DNA of 64,000 nucleotides from Jiella soli (GCF_020615385.1 NZ_JAJAVB010000009.1:1-64000), one strand, 5' to 3'. Positions 27,149-40,116 are shown, numbered from the stretch's first letter. Translations and numbers: made by a program. The notes: generated by a model not told the origin, from the sequence alone.

Positions 27149-27295
27149 GCGCTATCCGCCTGGAATGAGTGCGATCGCGCAGGCGATAGAGACCGGGCGA
27201 CGACGGGTCAAGGCAGCGGCCGGGCGGGCGGCCGTCAATGCTGCACCGCCGAACGCAGGCTGCGTGTCGATGTCGAATTTTGCGTTCACGCCATC

Positions 27296-27324
27296 TTGAC
27301 AGCGCTTGGCGCCAATCCCTATGT
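27296..27324 (+). promoter_or_regulatory. groESL promoter
   Basis: TTGACA (27296-27301), 17-base spacer, CTATGT (27319-27324). The predicted start near 27331 falls at the CIRCE operator, as expected for HrcA repression. The CTTGAC and CCTATG variants also resemble heat-shock sigma-32 promoters. Confidence 0.7.
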
Positions 27325-27332
27325 CGAGGCTG

Positions 27333-27359
27333 TTAGCACTCGTCACCACTGAGTGCTAC
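27333..27359 (+). promoter_or_regulatory. CIRCE operator (HrcA-binding site) of groESL
   Basis: TTAGCACTC, 9 bases, GAGTGCTAC: matches the CIRCE consensus TTAGCACTC-N9-GAGTGCTAA with one mismatch at the last base. It lies 63 bases before groES. HrcA itself is not in the window. Confidence 0.93.
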
Positions 27360-27422
27360 TCAAGCTTCAGCCGGATGCCGGAACGGGTCCGGCGTTACGT
27401 CCAACGAAGGGTTCAAACGAAC

Positions 27423-27722
27423 ATGGCAGCTGTGAACTTCCGTCCCCTGCACGACCGCGTCGTGGTTCGCCGGGTGGAGTCCGAAGCCAAGACCGCTGGC
27501 GGCATCATCATCCCCGACACCGCGAAGGAAAAGCCGCAGGAAGGCGAAATCGTCGCCGTCGGCTCCGGCGCGCGTGACGAGTCCGGCAAGGTCGTGCCGC
27601 TCGACGTCAAGGCCGGCGACCGCGTCCTCTTCGGCAAGTGGTCCGGCACCGAGGTCAAGCTGAACGGCGAAGACCTCCTGATCATGAAAGAGTCCGACAT
27701 CATGGGCGTTGTCGCCTCCTGA
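27423..27722 (+). CDS. groES: Co-chaperonin GroES
   Basis: A 99-residue 10-kDa chaperonin that caps the GroEL ring. [20 protein letters not shown], the mobile loop [30 protein letters not shown] and a C-terminal ESDIMGVV are all standard. First gene of the groESL operon, 90 bases before groEL, behind a TTGACA/CTATGT promoter and CIRCE. Confidence 0.98.
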   Translation: MAAVNFRPLHDRVVVRRVESEAKTAGGIIIPDTAKEKPQEGEIVAVGSGARDESGKVVPLDVKAGDRVLFGKWSGTEVKLNGEDLLIMKESDIMGVVAS

Positions 27723-27764
27723 GGCGAGACGAGCTTTCGGTCTCTTCGATCCACGCAACGATGA

Positions 27765-29465
<1,701 letters not shown>

Positions 29466-29501
29466 GAAGTCCCGCCCGGATCGCCTCCGGAACCGATCGG
29501 A

Positions 29502-29529
29502 AGGGGCTCGGCATCGCCGGGCCCCTTTC
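29502..29529 (+). terminator. Terminator of the groESL operon
   Basis: An 11-bp stem (29502-29512 with 29518-29528, one G-T pair) with loop CATCG, ending in TTTCT. It starts 37 bases past the groEL stop. Confidence 0.85.
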
Positions 29530-29601
29530 TGCGTCTTGAGGCATGTCGCACCCGCACCGCATCGGCGCCAGCCGCTCCGGCCGTCGGTGCTAGCTCGCTA
29601 C

Positions 29602-29626
29602 GGAACGCCTTTGCTTTCAGTTCGTT
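29602..29626 (+). promoter_or_regulatory. Putative sigma-EcfG promoter of csbD
   Basis: GGAAC (29602-29606), 16-base spacer, CGTT (29623-29626), an exact match to the alphaproteobacterial general-stress promoter. It is 48 bases upstream of the csbD start. Confidence 0.7.
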
Positions 29627-29674
29627 ACTCTCCCGACAATCGGCACTCATGCCGATAACCAGGAGGTTCCGACA

Positions 29675-29857
29675 ATGGTCGACAAGAACGAAGTCAAGGG
29701 CGGCGCCAAGGAAGTCGGCGGCAAGATCAAGGAAGCCGTGGGCGGCGCGACCAACGATCGCGACATGGAAGTCGAAGGCCAGGCCGATCAGGTCGAGGGC
29801 AAGACCCAGAAGAATTACGGCAAGGTCAAGGACGCGGTTCGCGACCAGACCAGCTGA
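29675..29857 (+). CDS. CsbD family stress protein
   Basis: A 60-residue hydrophilic, highly charged protein with the CsbD pattern: MVDKNEVKGGAKEVGGKIKE, then GQADQVEGKTQKNYGKVKD. CsbD proteins are abundant general-stress proteins with no known enzymatic activity. The ATG has an AGGAGG-like ribosome site (CAGGAGGTT). A sigma-EcfG promoter lies upstream and a strong terminator follows, making it a single-gene stress transcript. Confidence 0.93.
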   Translation: MVDKNEVKGGAKEVGGKIKEAVGGATNDRDMEVEGQADQVEGKTQKNYGKVKDAVRDQTS

Positions 29858-29881
29858 TCTCAACGGCGATCACATCATGAA

Positions 29882-29911
29882 GGGCCGTCCCGGCAACGGG
29901 GCGGCCCTTTT
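29882..29911 (+). terminator. Terminator of csbD
   Basis: An 11-bp stem (29882-29892 with 29897-29907, one G-T pair) capped by a GCAA tetraloop and followed by TTTT. Confidence 0.9.
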
Positions 29912-30164
29912 CGTTACGCTCTGCCGTGCCCGCTGTTCGACGCAATGCCCTCCCGCGACACGCGTTCCACCTTTCCGGGACAGACGGCGCTACAAACGCA
30001 GTGTTCACCCGCAAGTGAGGGAACCGATCCCGATCTGCCTTGCCGTTGGCCGGCTTACGGATAGTTTAGAAGCGATCCAGGTCTGGCAGCCGGCCCTCCG
30101 TTCGGACGGCTGGCGCGCGACGCATTGACCAATCGCATCGGCGAGTCATCGACAGGAGGCGCCC
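29912..30164. other. Intergenic region before the molybdenum hydroxylase operon
   Basis: About 250 bases without a supported gene. The only recognisable element is a GGAGG ribosome site (30155-30159) before the TTG start of the 2Fe-2S subunit. No clear promoter or operator was identified. Confidence 0.5.
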
Positions 30165-30623
30165 TTGATCACCTTCACCCTCAACGGCGAGGAAAAGACC
30201 TTCGACGGCGATCCCGACACGCCGCTGCTCTGGGTCATCCGCGACGCCGAGAAGCTCACCGGCACCAAATATGGCTGCGGCATAGCGCAGTGCGGTGCCT
30301 GCACGGTCCATCTCGACGGCATGACCCGCCGCTCCTGCGTGACCCCGATCTCGACCGTCGATGGCTCGTCGGTCACCACGATCGAAGGGGTCGACGGACC
30401 GGAGGCGAAGGCCGTCCAGGCCGCCTGGACCGCGATCGACGTGCCGCAATGCGGCTATTGCCAGTCCGGCCAGATCATGTCGGCGGTCTCGCTCCTGCAG
30501 TTCAACCCGAGCCCGAGCGACGACGACATCGACGGCGCGATGGCCGGCAATATCTGCCGCTGCGCCACCTACAAGCGCATCCGCCAGGCGATCCACGACG
30601 CCGCCAAGACGCTGGAGGGCTGA
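30165..30623 (+). CDS. Molybdenum hydroxylase (2Fe-2S) subunit, isoquinoline 1-oxidoreductase alpha type
   Basis: A 152-residue electron-transfer subunit of the xanthine dehydrogenase family. The plant-ferredoxin-like cluster site reads [13 protein letters not shown] with a fourth Cys in RRSC, and the second cluster domain reads [12 protein letters not shown] and NICRCATY. These feed electrons from the Mo site. The start is TTG at 30165, placed after GGAGG; the product [10 protein letters not shown] matches relatives. It is followed after 4 bases by the Mo-binding subunit, as in IorA-IorB enzymes. Confidence 0.93.
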   Translation: MITFTLNGEEKTFDGDPDTPLLWVIRDAEKLTGTKYGCGIAQCGACTVHLDGMTRRSCVTPISTVDGSSVTTIEGVDGPEAKAVQAAWTAIDVPQCGYCQSGQIMSAVSLLQFNPSPSDDDIDGAMAGNICRCATYKRIRQAIHDAAKTLEG

Positions 30624-30627
30624 CACC

Positions 30628-32787
30628 ATGGGCATTCAGAACGTTCGGGCCACGCGCCGCGGCTTTCTCGCCGGCGCCGGCCTCGTCATCGGCGTCGCCC
30701 TTGCCGGGCGCAACGCGCTCGCCGGCTCGCTGATCCAGGGCGCACCCGCCGGCGCCGAGGGCCCGCACAAGGACCTCAACGCCTTCGTCCGGGTCGCTCC
30801 GGACGGCACGGTGACGGTCCTGTCCAAGCATATCGAATTCGGCCAGGGTCCCTATACCGGCCTCACCACGCTGGTTGCCGAGGAACTCGACGCCGACTGG
30901 AGCCAGATGCGCGTCGCCGCGGCGCCTGCCGACGACGACCTCTACAAGAATCTCGCCTTCGGGCTGCAGGGAACCGGCGGTTCGACCGCGATTGCCAATT
31001 CCTACGAACAGATGCGGACGGCCGGCGCGACTGCCCGCGCGATGCTCGTCGCCGCGGCGGCCGACGCCTGGGATGTTCCGGCGGGCGAGATCACGGTCGA
31101 GAAGGGCCGCATCCGGCACGCCGGCAAGAACAAGGAGGGCGGGTTCGGCGAATTCGCCGACAAGGCCGCGACCATGGACGCGCCTTCCGACGTCAAGCTG
31201 AAGGATCCCAAGGACTTCGTCCTGATCGGAAAGGATCGCCACAAGCTCGACACGCCGGAAAAGACCAATGGCAAGGCCGTCTTCACGCTCGACGTCCTGG
31301 CCGACGACATGCTGATCGCCATGGTCGCCCATCCCGATCATTTCGGCGCGACGGTGAAGAGCTTCGACGACGCGGAGGCCCGCAAGGTGCCCGGCATCGT
31401 CGACATCAAGGCGATCCCGCAAGGGGTGGCTGTGTTCGCCGAGAACACCTTCGCCGCACTCAAGGCGCGTGCCGCGCTCGAGATCGAGTGGGACCTGTCG
31501 CAGGCCGAGACGCGGTCGAGTGAGGAGATCTACGCCGACTACCGGAGCGAAATGGCGAATGAAGGCCTCTCGGCGACGAATAATGGCGATGTCGACAGCG
31601 CCCTTTCGGGCAGCGGCATCACCACGCTCGAAGCCGAGATGATCTTCCCCTTCCTGGCGCATGCGCCGATGGAGCCCCTCGACGCGGTGCTGATCCGGGC
31701 GGAGGACGGCTCGATCGACTGCTACAACGGCGCCCAGTTCCCGGGTCAGGACAAGGCGGCGATTGCCGATGTCTGCGGCGTCGACCCCGCCAAGGTGCGC
31801 GTCAACACGCAGCTCGCCGGCGGCTCCTTCGGGCGCCGCGCGCAGTTCGGCTCGCCCTACATGCGCGAGGCGGCGGAGGCCTTCAAGGCATCCGGCATGG
31901 CGCGTCCGATGAAGCATGTCTGGACCCGCGAGGACGACATCCGGGGCGGCTTCTACCGTCCGATCTACGTCCACTCCATCAAGGGCGCGATCGACAAGGA
32001 CGGCAACATCGTCGGCTGGAACCACAAGATCGTCGGCCAGTCGATCATGAAGAAGGACGGGCTCGACGAGACCACGGTCGAGGGCGCGTCCGACATGCCC
32101 TATGCGATCGAGAACCTGCGCGTCACCGGCTATCAGCCACAGCTGAAGGTGCCGATCCTGTGGTGGCGTTCGGTCGGCCACACGCATACGGGCTTCGCGG
32201 TCGAGACCTTCATCGACGAGCTTCTCGAACGGGCCGGCAAGGATCCGGTGGAAGGGCGCCTGGCACTCTTGAAGGACCACCCGCGCGAGGCGGGCGTCCT
32301 GAAGAAGGTCGCCGAGATGGCATCCTGGGGCTCGACGCCGACCGACGGCCGGCAGCGGGGCGTCGCCGTCCACAAGAGCTTCAACACCTATGTGGCGGAG
32401 ATCGCCGAGGTCTCGCTCGGCGATGGCGGCATGCCGCGCGTCCACAAGGTCTGGTGCGCGGTCGACTGCGGCGTCGCGGTCAATCCGAACATCATCACCG
32501 CCCAGATGGAAGGCGGCATCGGCTACGGGCTCGGCGCGATCCTCTTCGACCAGATCACGCTCGGCGACGGCGGCGGGGTGGTCCAGTCGAACTTCCACGA
32601 CTACCGCTCGCTCCGCATCAACGAGATGCCCGAGGTCGAGGTGGCGATCATCCCCTCCGAGGAGGCTCCGACCGGCGTCGGCGAGCCGGGCGTGCCGCCG
32701 ATCGGACCGGCGGTCGCCAATGCCTGGCGCAGGCTGACGGGTCAGCCCGTCCGCCGCCTGCCGATCGTCAGCGCCCTCACGGCCTAA
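30628..32787 (+). CDS. Molybdopterin-binding hydroxylase large subunit (isoquinoline 1-oxidoreductase beta / aldehyde oxidase type), Tat-exported
   Basis: A 719-residue Mo-cofactor subunit. A twin-arginine signal (TRRGFLAG, then a hydrophobic run and ALAGS) predicts periplasmic export. Mo-site features: QGTGGSTAI, the [11 protein letters not shown] region, GGSFGRRAQ, and the C-terminal [17 protein letters not shown] with the catalytic Glu of the family. No FAD-binding subunit follows, consistent with the IorAB group, which uses a cytochrome as acceptor. The substrate cannot be read; N-heterocycles or aldehydes are the family's range. It lies upstream of a diheme protein gene. Confidence 0.92.
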   Translation: MGIQNVRATRRGFLAGAGLVIGVALAGRNALAGSLIQGAPAGAEGPHKDLNAFVRVAPDGTVTVLSKHIEFGQGPYTGLTTLVAEELDADWSQMRVAAAPADDDLYKNLAFGLQGTGGSTAIANSYEQMRTAGATARAMLVAAAADAWDVPAGEITVEKGRIRHAGKNKEGGFGEFADKAATMDAPSDVKLKDPKDFVLIGKDRHKLDTPEKTNGKAVFTLDVLADDMLIAMVAHPDHFGATVKSFDDAEARKVPGIVDIKAIPQGVAVFAENTFAALKARAALEIEWDLSQAETRSSEEIYADYRSEMANEGLSATNNGDVDSALSGSGITTLEAEMIFPFLAHAPMEPLDAVLIRAEDGSIDCYNGAQFPGQDKAAIADVCGVDPAKVRVNTQLAGGSFGRRAQFGSPYMREAAEAFKASGMARPMKHVWTREDDIRGGFYRPIYVHSIKGAIDKDGNIVGWNHKIVGQSIMKKDGLDETTVEGASDMPYAIENLRVTGYQPQLKVPILWWRSVGHTHTGFAVETFIDELLERAGKDPVEGRLALLKDHPREAGVLKKVAEMASWGSTPTDGRQRGVAVHKSFNTYVAEIAEVSLGDGGMPRVHKVWCAVDCGVAVNPNIITAQMEGGIGYGLGAILFDQITLGDGGGVVQSNFHDYRSLRINEMPEVEVAIIPSEEAPTGVGEPGVPPIGPAVANAWRRLTGQPVRRLPIVSALTA

Positions 32788-32806
32788 CAGCGAGTACCGA
32801 CACGTG

Positions 32807-33505
32807 ATGCGACATCTCTCAACTGCCGGCCGTCTGGCCGGCATCACGCTTATTGCCGCCCTTGCCCTGGCGCCGGCCCTTTCGGGCGCGCAGGAGCGGG
32901 CGCCCGAGGCGCCGGAGCCGTCGACGCCGGCCGTCAGGCCGCTGTCGGAGATCAAGCCCGACACGCTGAAGCAGGTCTCGGAGTTCGACAACATCAAGGA
33001 CGAGACGGAGCGCTCGATCGCGATCTTCAAGGAGACCGGCAAGGTTCTCCTGCATCCGCGCTGCGTCAACTGCCATCCGGCCGGAAACCGGCCGCTGCAG
33101 GGCATGGACATGCATCTGCACCAGCCGCCGGTCCAGCGGGGCGACGCCAATTTCGGCGTGCCCGGCATGACCTGCAACACCTGCCACGGTCCCGACAACG
33201 TCAAGCTCGTCGCCCAGGCGGAGGGGATCAAGTCGATCCCCGGCAATCCGAACTGGCACCTCGCACCCATCGAAATGGCGTGGCAGGGCAAGACGCTGGG
33301 CGAGATCTGCCGGCAGATCAAGGACCAGGACCGCAACGGCGGCAAGACTCTGGCCGAACTCGTCGACCACATGGCCAATGACGACCTCGTCGGCTGGGGC
33401 TGGCATCCGGGTGAAGGCCGGGAGAAGGTGCCGGGAACCCAGGAACAGTTCGGCAAGCTCTACGAAGCCTGGGCGGCCACCGGCGCCCACTGTCCGCAGG
33501 ACTGA
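32807..33505 (+). CDS. Periplasmic diheme c-type cytochrome-like protein of the hydroxylase operon
   Basis: A 232-residue exported protein (signal about residues 10-28) with two CxxCH heme-c sites: CVNCH at residues 86-90 and CNTCH at 123-127. A Pro-rich linker follows the signal; His/Met residues around GMDMHLHQPP could be axial ligands. It begins 19 bases after the Mo subunit stop, so it is the probable electron acceptor of that enzyme. GTG at 32804 directly precedes the chosen ATG. Database names for relatives tend to be isoquinoline 1-oxidoreductase subunit; the fold is not a standard cytochrome c I can assign. Confidence 0.85.
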   Translation: MRHLSTAGRLAGITLIAALALAPALSGAQERAPEAPEPSTPAVRPLSEIKPDTLKQVSEFDNIKDETERSIAIFKETGKVLLHPRCVNCHPAGNRPLQGMDMHLHQPPVQRGDANFGVPGMTCNTCHGPDNVKLVAQAEGIKSIPGNPNWHLAPIEMAWQGKTLGEICRQIKDQDRNGGKTLAELVDHMANDDLVGWGWHPGEGREKVPGTQEQFGKLYEAWAATGAHCPQD

Positions 33506-33684
33506 GGATCGGCCGGCGTTCCGGCCTTGCTGCCGGAGCGCCCGCTCCCGCGCGAAGTTTCCGGGCATGCCGGTTTCGGTCGGCATGTCGTTCTCAAGGC
33601 ATATGGCTTTTTCGTCCGGATCGACGGACAATCGGGCGCTGCAATCGCCGCGCGTCCGATTCCCGCCATGGCCCGTCACATCAG

Positions 33685-33897
33685 ATGAACGTCTTCTCCC
33701 CCCTCTCCCGCCTTTCCCTTCTCCTGGTATTGGCGGCTCTTGCCGGCTGCAACGCCACGTCCTCGGCGGTCGAACGGCCTCTGTCGGCGGAGGCCGAATG
33801 CGCCCGCTTCGGTTACCGGTCCGGCACGGGACCCTTTACCCAGTGCGTCAGGGAGATGCGCCAGCAGGCACACACGCTTGCACGCGCCCGGCGCTGA
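33685..33897 (+). CDS. Small lipoprotein, conserved in alphaproteobacteria
   Basis: A 70-residue protein with a lipoprotein signal peptide (hydrophobic SRLSLLLVLAALAGC, lipobox LAGC, Cys about residue 22). The mature part of roughly 48 residues has the pattern AECARFGYRSGTGPFTQCVREM, with two Cys that could form a disulfide. I recall this short motif from many alphaproteobacterial hypothetical lipoproteins. Function unknown. It stands alone between the cytochrome gene and the hexapeptide transferase gene. Confidence 0.75.
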   Translation: MNVFSPLSRLSLLLVLAALAGCNATSSAVERPLSAEAECARFGYRSGTGPFTQCVREMRQQAHTLARARR

Positions 33898-33933
33898 TCT
33901 GACCTTGTTCCGGCCGATGCAGCACCGCCCGGC

Positions 33934-34560
33934 ATGACCGTCGCGCTCGCCGATTTCATCGAAAGCTTCTCAAACGGCCCCTTCGCGGCCATCGCCGGCG
34001 ATGCGCCCTGGCTCATCACCGGACGCGCGAGAGAGCATGTCGCCGGACTGGTTACCCGCCTCGAGCCTGACGCCTATCGTGTGGAGGGCGACATCGCCGT
34101 GGCGCTGTCGGCCGTCGTCGAGCCGGGCGCCGTCCTCAAGGGACCGCTCGTGGTCGGGCCGGGCTGTTTCGTCGGCGCTGGTGCCTATCTGCGCGGCGGC
34201 GTCTTCCTTGACGAGGCTTGCTGCGTCGGCCCCGGCTGCGAGGTGAAGTCCACCCTCGTTTTTTCCGGAACGCATATCGCCCATTTCAACTTCGTCGGCG
34301 ACTCGATCCTCGGCGCGAACGTCAACATCGAGGCGGGCGCCGTCATCGCCAATCACCGCAACGAGCGGACGGACCGGCGCATCAGAATTCGCCATGCCGG
34401 AGGCGTGATCGAGACCGGCATCGTCAAATTCGGCAGCCTCGTCGGCGACGGCGCGAGGATCGGGGCGAATGCGGTGATCGCTCCCGGCGCGCTCCTCCTG
34501 CCCGGCACGATCGTCCCCAGGCTCGGCCATGTCGATCAGGCCCCGGCGCAGGCGTCGTAA
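33934..34560 (+). CDS. Hexapeptide-repeat acyltransferase (left-handed beta-helix), LpxA/GlmU-like
   Basis: A 208-residue protein with a left-handed parallel beta-helix: repeated [LIV]-G-x4 turns such as VVEPGAVLKGPLVVGPGCFVG, ILGANVNIEAGAVI and IGANAVIAPGALL. The N-terminal 45 residues form a short alpha segment. Such proteins transfer acyl groups to sugars (GlmU C-domain, LpxA/LpxD relatives). The AGAVIANHRNERTD segment has an Asn-His resembling GlmU's catalytic region. No uridylyltransferase domain is present. Substrate unknown. Confidence 0.8.
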   Translation: MTVALADFIESFSNGPFAAIAGDAPWLITGRAREHVAGLVTRLEPDAYRVEGDIAVALSAVVEPGAVLKGPLVVGPGCFVGAGAYLRGGVFLDEACCVGPGCEVKSTLVFSGTHIAHFNFVGDSILGANVNIEAGAVIANHRNERTDRRIRIRHAGGVIETGIVKFGSLVGDGARIGANAVIAPGALLLPGTIVPRLGHVDQAPAQAS

Positions 34561-34665
34561 AGGATTTCGAAATTCTTTTGATCCTCAGGCCCATCACCGC
34601 TACAAGCCCGGCTCAATCCGACGCGTATAATCATCATCGCTGAGACAAGAAGTCAGGACGACCCC

Positions 34666-35391
34666 ATGCGCCCATCGAAACGCCCCGCCGACGCCATGCG
34701 TGACGTCTCCATGGACACCGGCGTCTCGCGTCACGCCGAGGGCTCCTGCCTCGTGCGATTCGGCCATACCGAGGTGCTGTGCACGGCGAGCCTGGAAGAG
34801 CGCGTGCCGCCCTTCCTGAAGAATTCCGGCAAGGGCTGGGTGACCGCCGAATACGGCATGCTGCCCCGCGCCACCGGCGAGCGCATGCGCCGCGAGGCCG
34901 CCTCCGGCAAGCAGTCCGGCCGCACCCAGGAAATCCAGCGCCTGATCGGCCGGTCCCTGCGCGCCATCGTCGACCTGAAGGCGCTCGGCGAACGCCAGAT
35001 CACCGTTGACTGCGATGTCATCCAGGCCGATGGCGGCACCCGCACCGCGAGCATCACCGGCGGCTTCGTGGCGCTCGCCGAGTGCCTGAAATGGATGGAG
35101 GAGCGGGCCATGGTGAAGCGCCGCGACGTCCTGCTCGGCCATGTCGCCGCCGTCTCCTGCGGCATCCATGCCGGCGAACCCGTGCTCGACCTCGACTATG
35201 CCGAGGATTCCACCGCCGACACCGACGCCAATTTCGTCATGACCGGCGGCGGCGGCATCATCGAGATCCAGGGCACGGCCGAGGGCGAGCCGTTTTCGCA
35301 GGACGAGCTGATGCAGCTCCTGGCGCTCGCCAAGAAGGGTATCGACGAACTCGTCTCCACCCAGCGCCGTGTCCTCGGAGAGACCTGGTGA
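34666..35391 (+). CDS. rph: Ribonuclease PH
   Basis: A 241-residue phosphorolytic 3'-exoribonuclease that trims tRNA 3' ends. [61 protein letters not shown] and [20 protein letters not shown] are diagnostic. ATG 34666 has an AGGACG ribosome site. First gene of rph-rdgB-hemW; its stop overlaps the GTG of rdgB. Confidence 0.98.
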   Translation: MRPSKRPADAMRDVSMDTGVSRHAEGSCLVRFGHTEVLCTASLEERVPPFLKNSGKGWVTAEYGMLPRATGERMRREAASGKQSGRTQEIQRLIGRSLRAIVDLKALGERQITVDCDVIQADGGTRTASITGGFVALAECLKWMEERAMVKRRDVLLGHVAAVSCGIHAGEPVLDLDYAEDSTADTDANFVMTGGGGIIEIQGTAEGEPFSQDELMQLLALAKKGIDELVSTQRRVLGETW

Positions 35392-36032
35392 AGATCCTCA
35401 GGGCCGAAGACGGCCCCCTGCTCGTCGCCAGTCACAACAAGGGCAAGATCTGGGAGATCCGCGAGTTGATGGAGCCCTTCGGCTTCACCATCACTTCGGC
35501 CGCCGAAAAGGGCCTGGAAGACCCGGAAGAGACCGGCACGACCTTCGAAGAAAATGCCGAACTGAAGGCGCTTGCTGCGCTGAAAGCGACCGGCCTTCCC
35601 TCACTGTCGGACGATTCCGGCATCGCCATCGAGGCATTGAACGGCGATCCCGGCATCTATTCGGCCCGCTGGGGCGGACCCGAGCGCGACTTCGCCATGG
35701 CGATGCGCAATGTCGAGGAGAAGCTGCAGGCGGCTGGCGCGACGACGCCCGACAAGCGCCGCGCGACCTTCGTCGCCGTGCTCTGCCTCGCGCTGCCGGG
35801 CGGCGAGACGCATTTCTTTCGCGGCGAGGTGCATGGCACTGCCGTCTGGCCGCCGCGCGGAACGCTCGGCTTCGGCTATGATCCGATCTTCCTGCCGGAT
35901 GGCGAGGAGAGGACCTTCGGCGAGATGATGTCGGCGGAGAAGCACGCCTGGCAGCCGGGCCAGAAGACCGCGCTGTCGCACCGTGCCCGGGCCTTCCAGA
36001 AATTCGCCCGCGAGGCGCTCGGAGCCGAATGA
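35388..36032 (+). CDS. rdgB: RdgB/HAM1 family non-canonical purine NTP pyrophosphatase
   Basis: A 214-residue pyrophosphatase that removes dITP, ITP and XTP. The SHNKGK phosphate-binding loop, [10 protein letters not shown], the [20 protein letters not shown] block and [12 protein letters not shown] are all present. The GTG start at 35388 overlaps the rph stop as GTGA, and its stop overlaps the hemW start as ATGA. Confidence 0.97.
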   Translation: MKILRAEDGPLLVASHNKGKIWEIRELMEPFGFTITSAAEKGLEDPEETGTTFEENAELKALAALKATGLPSLSDDSGIAIEALNGDPGIYSARWGGPERDFAMAMRNVEEKLQAAGATTPDKRRATFVAVLCLALPGGETHFFRGEVHGTAVWPPRGTLGFGYDPIFLPDGEERTFGEMMSAEKHAWQPGQKTALSHRARAFQKFAREALGAE

Positions 36033-37228
36033 CCCTCCACATGCAAGCTCCTAGCTCGCAAATCCTGTCCTTTTCGCCGGTGCCTCGCGATCCCGGCTTC
36101 GGCGTCTATGTGCACTGGCCGTTCTGCGCGGCGAAATGCCCCTATTGCGACTTCAACAGCCATGTCCGCCACAAGCCGGTCGACCAGGACCGCTACGCGA
36201 GCGCCTTTGAGCGCGAACTGAGGGAGGCGGCGCGCCGTTCGTCCGGCGAGACGGTGACCTCGATCTTCCTCGGCGGCGGCACGCCCTCGCTGATGGCGCC
36301 GGCGACGGTCGGCCGGATCCTCGACGCGGTCGCCGCCAACTGGACGGTGGCGGAGGGCGCCGAGATCACGCTCGAGGCGAATCCGTCCAGCGTCGAGGCA
36401 GAGCGCTTCCGCGGCTACCGCGCGGCCGGCGTCAATCGGGTGTCGCTCGGCGTCCAGGCGCTGAACGACCCCGACCTTCGCCGCCTCGGCCGCCTGCATG
36501 ACGTCGAGCAGGCGCTGGGGGCGATCCGGCTCGCCCGCGAGACCTTTCCGCGGCTATCGTTTGACCTGATCTACGCCCGGCCCGATCAGACGGTCGAGGC
36601 CTGGGAGGCCGAACTGTCCCAGGCGATCGACCTCGCCGCCGATCACTTGTCGCTCTACCAGCTGACGATCGAGCAGGGCACGCCCTTTCACGCTCTCTAC
36701 AAGGCGGGCAAGCTGATCGTGCCGGACGGCGAGACCTCGGCCCTGCTCTACGAGTCGACGCAGCGTCTGACGGCGGAACGCGGCCTACCCGCCTATGAGA
36801 TCTCCAACCATGCCGTGCCGGGCGCGGAATCACGCCACAACCTCACCTATTGGCGCTACGGGCTCTATGCCGGGGTCGGGCCCGGCGCACATGGCCGCCT
36901 CATGGGCGAGCGAGGCCGCCATGCGATCGCCAACGAGACGCTGCCCGAAACCTGGCTGAAGATGGTCGAGGCCTGGGACTGGGGCGCCGTGGAGGACGAG
37001 CCGCTGACGGCCGAGGAACAGGCGGACGAACTGCTGCTGATGGGCCTCCGGCTCAGCGAGGGGATCGACCTCAGCCGCTGGCGGAAGCTCGCCGGCCGCG
37101 ACATCGACCGGGAGAGCGAGGCCGATCTTCGTTCGCACGGCATGATCGAGCGGCTCGGCCCGGACCGCATCCGCGCGACGCCCGCGGGCATGCTGGTGCT
37201 CGATGCTGTGGTGGCGGACCTCGCCTGA
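36029..37228 (+). CDS. hemW: Radical SAM family heme chaperone HemW
   Basis: A 399-residue radical SAM protein. The 4Fe-4S motif CAAKCPYC puts Cys at residues 33, 37 and 40. GVYVHWPFC and GGGTPSLM are typical of the HemN/HemW family. HemW is annotated as a heme chaperone rather than coproporphyrinogen oxidase; I see no extra N-terminal extension of the true HemN type. Last gene of the rph-rdgB-hemW overlap series. Confidence 0.94.
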   Translation: MTLHMQAPSSQILSFSPVPRDPGFGVYVHWPFCAAKCPYCDFNSHVRHKPVDQDRYASAFERELREAARRSSGETVTSIFLGGGTPSLMAPATVGRILDAVAANWTVAEGAEITLEANPSSVEAERFRGYRAAGVNRVSLGVQALNDPDLRRLGRLHDVEQALGAIRLARETFPRLSFDLIYARPDQTVEAWEAELSQAIDLAADHLSLYQLTIEQGTPFHALYKAGKLIVPDGETSALLYESTQRLTAERGLPAYEISNHAVPGAESRHNLTYWRYGLYAGVGPGAHGRLMGERGRHAIANETLPETWLKMVEAWDWGAVEDEPLTAEEQADELLLMGLRLSEGIDLSRWRKLAGRDIDRESEADLRSHGMIERLGPDRIRATPAGMLVLDAVVADLA

Positions 37229-37237
37229 CCCCCGGCC

Positions 37238-37792
37238 TTACCCGGCCACGGTCAGCCACGGCCAGCGCGGGCGATAGTCGTCGGCCTTCAGCCGAAACCG
37301 TTCGGGCTGTGGGAAATGCGCGTTCATCCGGAGGATCCCGCCTTCGAGATCGCCGAAGCCGTCCGGCGCATAGACCGTCCTCGACCCCACTTCGACGGCG
37401 ACGCAGGTGCAGGCGATGAGGAAGCGGTCGACCGACTCTCGCGCCGAGCCGAGCGGCGGATAGGTCACGCCGAACCGGCGTTCGAACCAGAGATGCACCC
37501 GCGCCTGGTTCCGCACCTCGACCCGCACGCCGAGATCGGCGGTCGCGGCTTCGACCCGCCTGATCACCCTGTCCTCGGCTTCGAAGCTCAGATCGGCCGC
37601 GTCGAAATAGAAGACGTCGTAATCGCGGACGCCCCAGCCGGCATCGCGGCCGGACTTCTGGTTCCAGACCGCCTGAAAGATGCAGCCGGCCGCAAGATGG
37701 CATTGCGGCAGGCCGAGCCGCGCCAGCCGGTCGAGAAGCGCGACATTGACGGGGTTGGCGAGGGCGCAGCCGAGGATCGGGTCGGACGACAT
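37238..37792 (-). CDS. Nucleotidyltransferase family protein (DUF925)
   Basis: A 184-residue protein with the DUF925 pattern: LPQCHLAAGCIFQAVWNQ, then GVRDYDVFYFDAADLSFEAED, and ARVHLWFERRFG. The GVRDYDVFYFD segment resembles the Asp-x-Asp metal site of the nucleotidyltransferase fold. The biochemical role is not established; relatives are labelled only as putative nucleotidyltransferases. Convergent with hemW, with just 9 bases between the ends. Confidence 0.85.
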   Translation of the reverse strand: MSSDPILGCALANPVNVALLDRLARLGLPQCHLAAGCIFQAVWNQKSGRDAGWGVRDYDVFYFDAADLSFEAEDRVIRRVEAATADLGVRVEVRNQARVHLWFERRFGVTYPPLGSARESVDRFLIACTCVAVEVGSRTVYAPDGFGDLEGGILRMNAHFPQPERFRLKADDYRPRWPWLTVAG

Positions 37793-37828
37793 GGTAGGAT
37801 TCGCCTTGCTGCGCGCCGGCGCCGGCTC

Positions 37829-39706
<1,878 letters not shown>

Positions 39707-40039
39707 GCTGGCGTCTCCATGCAGATTGATGCCCTCGCACATAGGCCGGAGCCGGGATTCGTCAGCCGGAAGACGGCAATCGGCGCCGGAAGGAAGGCTC
39801 CGCCGAGATCGATCGGGCTGGAAATGCCCGGAAGTTCCGGCCCGCGATGCAAGGGGTCCGGGTGCCGGAATCCGACTGCCTTATCGACGATGAGATGAAT
39901 GGAAGGGGCTACCGCACCGACGTCTCACGACGGCCGCGCAACGATTGGCGGCGGAGCACAAGGATCACGCGCGCACACCGGGACACAGGCGGTCACTGCG
40001 GTCTGCGCTAAGCTGATGTCCGAGAGAAGATTAAGAGAA
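39707..40039. other. Intergenic region between the GH15 gene and tRNA-His
   Basis: About 330 bases with no supported gene; open frames here lack family resemblance. It should contain the promoter of the minus-strand GH15 gene, but no consensus element was recognised. Confidence 0.5.
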
Positions 40040-40116
40040 TGGTACGGTTGGGTGGGTTCGAACCACCGACCTTCGGAGCCACAATCCGACGCTCTAACCA
40101 ACTGAGCTACAACCGC
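40040..40116 (-). tRNA. tRNA-His (anticodon GTG)
   Basis: A complete cloverleaf on the minus strand: acceptor GCGGTTG/CAACCGT, D-arm TAGCTCAGTTGGTTAGAGC, anticodon loop TTGTGGC (GTG at 40080-40082), T-arm GGTGG-TTCGAAC-CCACC, and encoded CCA (40040-40042). Position 73 is A, pair 1:72 is G-U, and the base before G1 is T, so the otherwise universal G-1:C73 identity pair is missing. That is the known form in a clade of alphaproteobacteria. Confidence 0.97.

Noticed and set aside
30502-33456. A 984-residue minus-strand open frame opposite the hydroxylase operon
   Set aside because: It shadows the Mo subunit and diheme genes, whose motifs are unmistakable; the antisense product is Arg/Asp/Gly-rich without motifs.
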